Shown: positions 63,775 through 64,000 of the stretch, in pieces | How the letters are laid out: the number at the start of each line of letters is the position of its first letter | Position numbering within the stretch: position 1 is the first letter of the stretch | Origin: Vreelandella nigrificans | GTDB lineage: Bacteria > Pseudomonadota > Gammaproteobacteria > Pseudomonadales > Halomonadaceae | NCBI RefSeq assembly: GCF_002374315.1 | Contig: NZ_NWUX01000008.1 | Location: 62,001-126,000, forward strand | Direction of reading: 5' to 3' | Length of the DNA stretch: 64,000 bases | Position numbers and translations under genes: made by a program | The notes under the pieces: model-generated | What the model was told of the DNA's origin: nothing | Database searches by the model: none | The model's input: only the letters and a program-made list of their open reading frames with translations

Positions 63775-63954
63775 TTACTTTTTAAGCTTTTCCTTGGCTT
63801 CACCTTTAGCTTTCTGAAGTTCACCTTTCACCTGCTGGGCTTTACCTTTCGCTTCTGTTTTGGTACTCCCCGTTGCCTTGCCTGCAGCCTCTTTTACTTT
63901 GCCTGCGGCCTTATTGACTGTGCCTTTTACTTTATCAGTTTTACTATCTGTCAT
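63775..63954 (-). CDS. CsbD-family small stress protein
   Basis: About 59 residues, lysine- and alanine-rich and with almost no hydrophobic core: TDKVKGTVNKAAGKVKEAAGKATGSTKTEAKGKAQQ. The repeated (K)GKxK/AAGK pattern is the CsbD signature. Members are induced by general, osmotic or envelope stress; molecular function is unknown. The ATG at 63954 follows a GAGGTG site. It is transcribed alone, with a strong hairpin after it. Confidence 0.88.
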   Translation of the reverse strand: MTDSKTDKVKGTVNKAAGKVKEAAGKATGSTKTEAKGKAQQVKGELQKAKGEAKEKLKK

Positions 63955-64000
63955 GACGAACACCTCTAATCCGTTAGTAGGAAAAACGCCACATGTGAAG

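Overview
The window is a stretch of bacterial chromosome, most likely from a halophilic gammaproteobacterium of the Halomonas/Vreelandella type. I infer this from the moderate GC content, Shine-Dalgarno-led genes, the proteobacterial families present (TRAP transporters, DctP, ThiC/TenA with a translational THI element, an arcDABC-like operon with an ANR/FNR-type box) and general gene style. There is no rRNA or tRNA, so the placement rests on gene content only. I see no CRISPR, prophage or intact insertion sequence.

Layout. Positions 1-1038 hold the cut-off end of an FAD-linked oxidase, followed by a LysR gene. Positions 2275-6577 are a dimethyl-sulfone/sulfonate sulfur-scavenging operon: SfnG, MsuE-type FMN reductase, SfnB and an SfnC/DszC-like flavoprotein. 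Positions 7060-14374 are a second probable organosulfur locus: a NitT/TauT-type ABC transporter with two related binding proteins, a threonine-synthase-like PLP enzyme translationally coupled to it, a degenerate EAL protein, and a divergent TauD-family dioxygenase. Then come a LysR/azoreductase pair (14767-16426) and a divergent chromate chrA/chrB pair (16662-19088).

Positions 19410-27095 form one long leftward operon that I cannot assign to a known pathway: Lrp regulator, class V PLP enzyme, FAD monooxygenase, two AhpD/CMD proteins and a complete TRAP transporter. Positions 27549-34864 are an iron-siderophore island (FecB/C/D/E-type ABC importer, TonB receptor, sucrase/ferredoxin-like protein) with candidate Fur boxes. 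Positions 34885-40721 carry an RND pump pair with a divergent AraC regulator. Next are a serine hydrolase, a VOC protein and two proteins of unknown function.

Positions 46331-50105 are the most striking part. Five genes lie in the same direction, separated by attC recombination sites whose core and inverse-core boxes are complementary: an integron gene-cassette array. It carries a class D (OXA-type) beta-lactamase, two GNAT acetyltransferases, an ABM-fold protein and a DUF418 membrane protein. No integrase or attI is visible, so it looks like a cassette cluster lacking an integrase (CALIN). It sits directly beside the TPP-riboswitch-controlled tenA-thiC operon.

The right end has a lipoprotein, a secondary alcohol dehydrogenase, GltS, the arginine deiminase operon (YfcC-type transporter, arcA, arcB, arcC) with an ANR/FNR-type box, the wreck of a DASS transporter, and a CsbD-like protein. 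Different short tandem repeats (12-17 bp units) recur at about nine places, mostly between genes.
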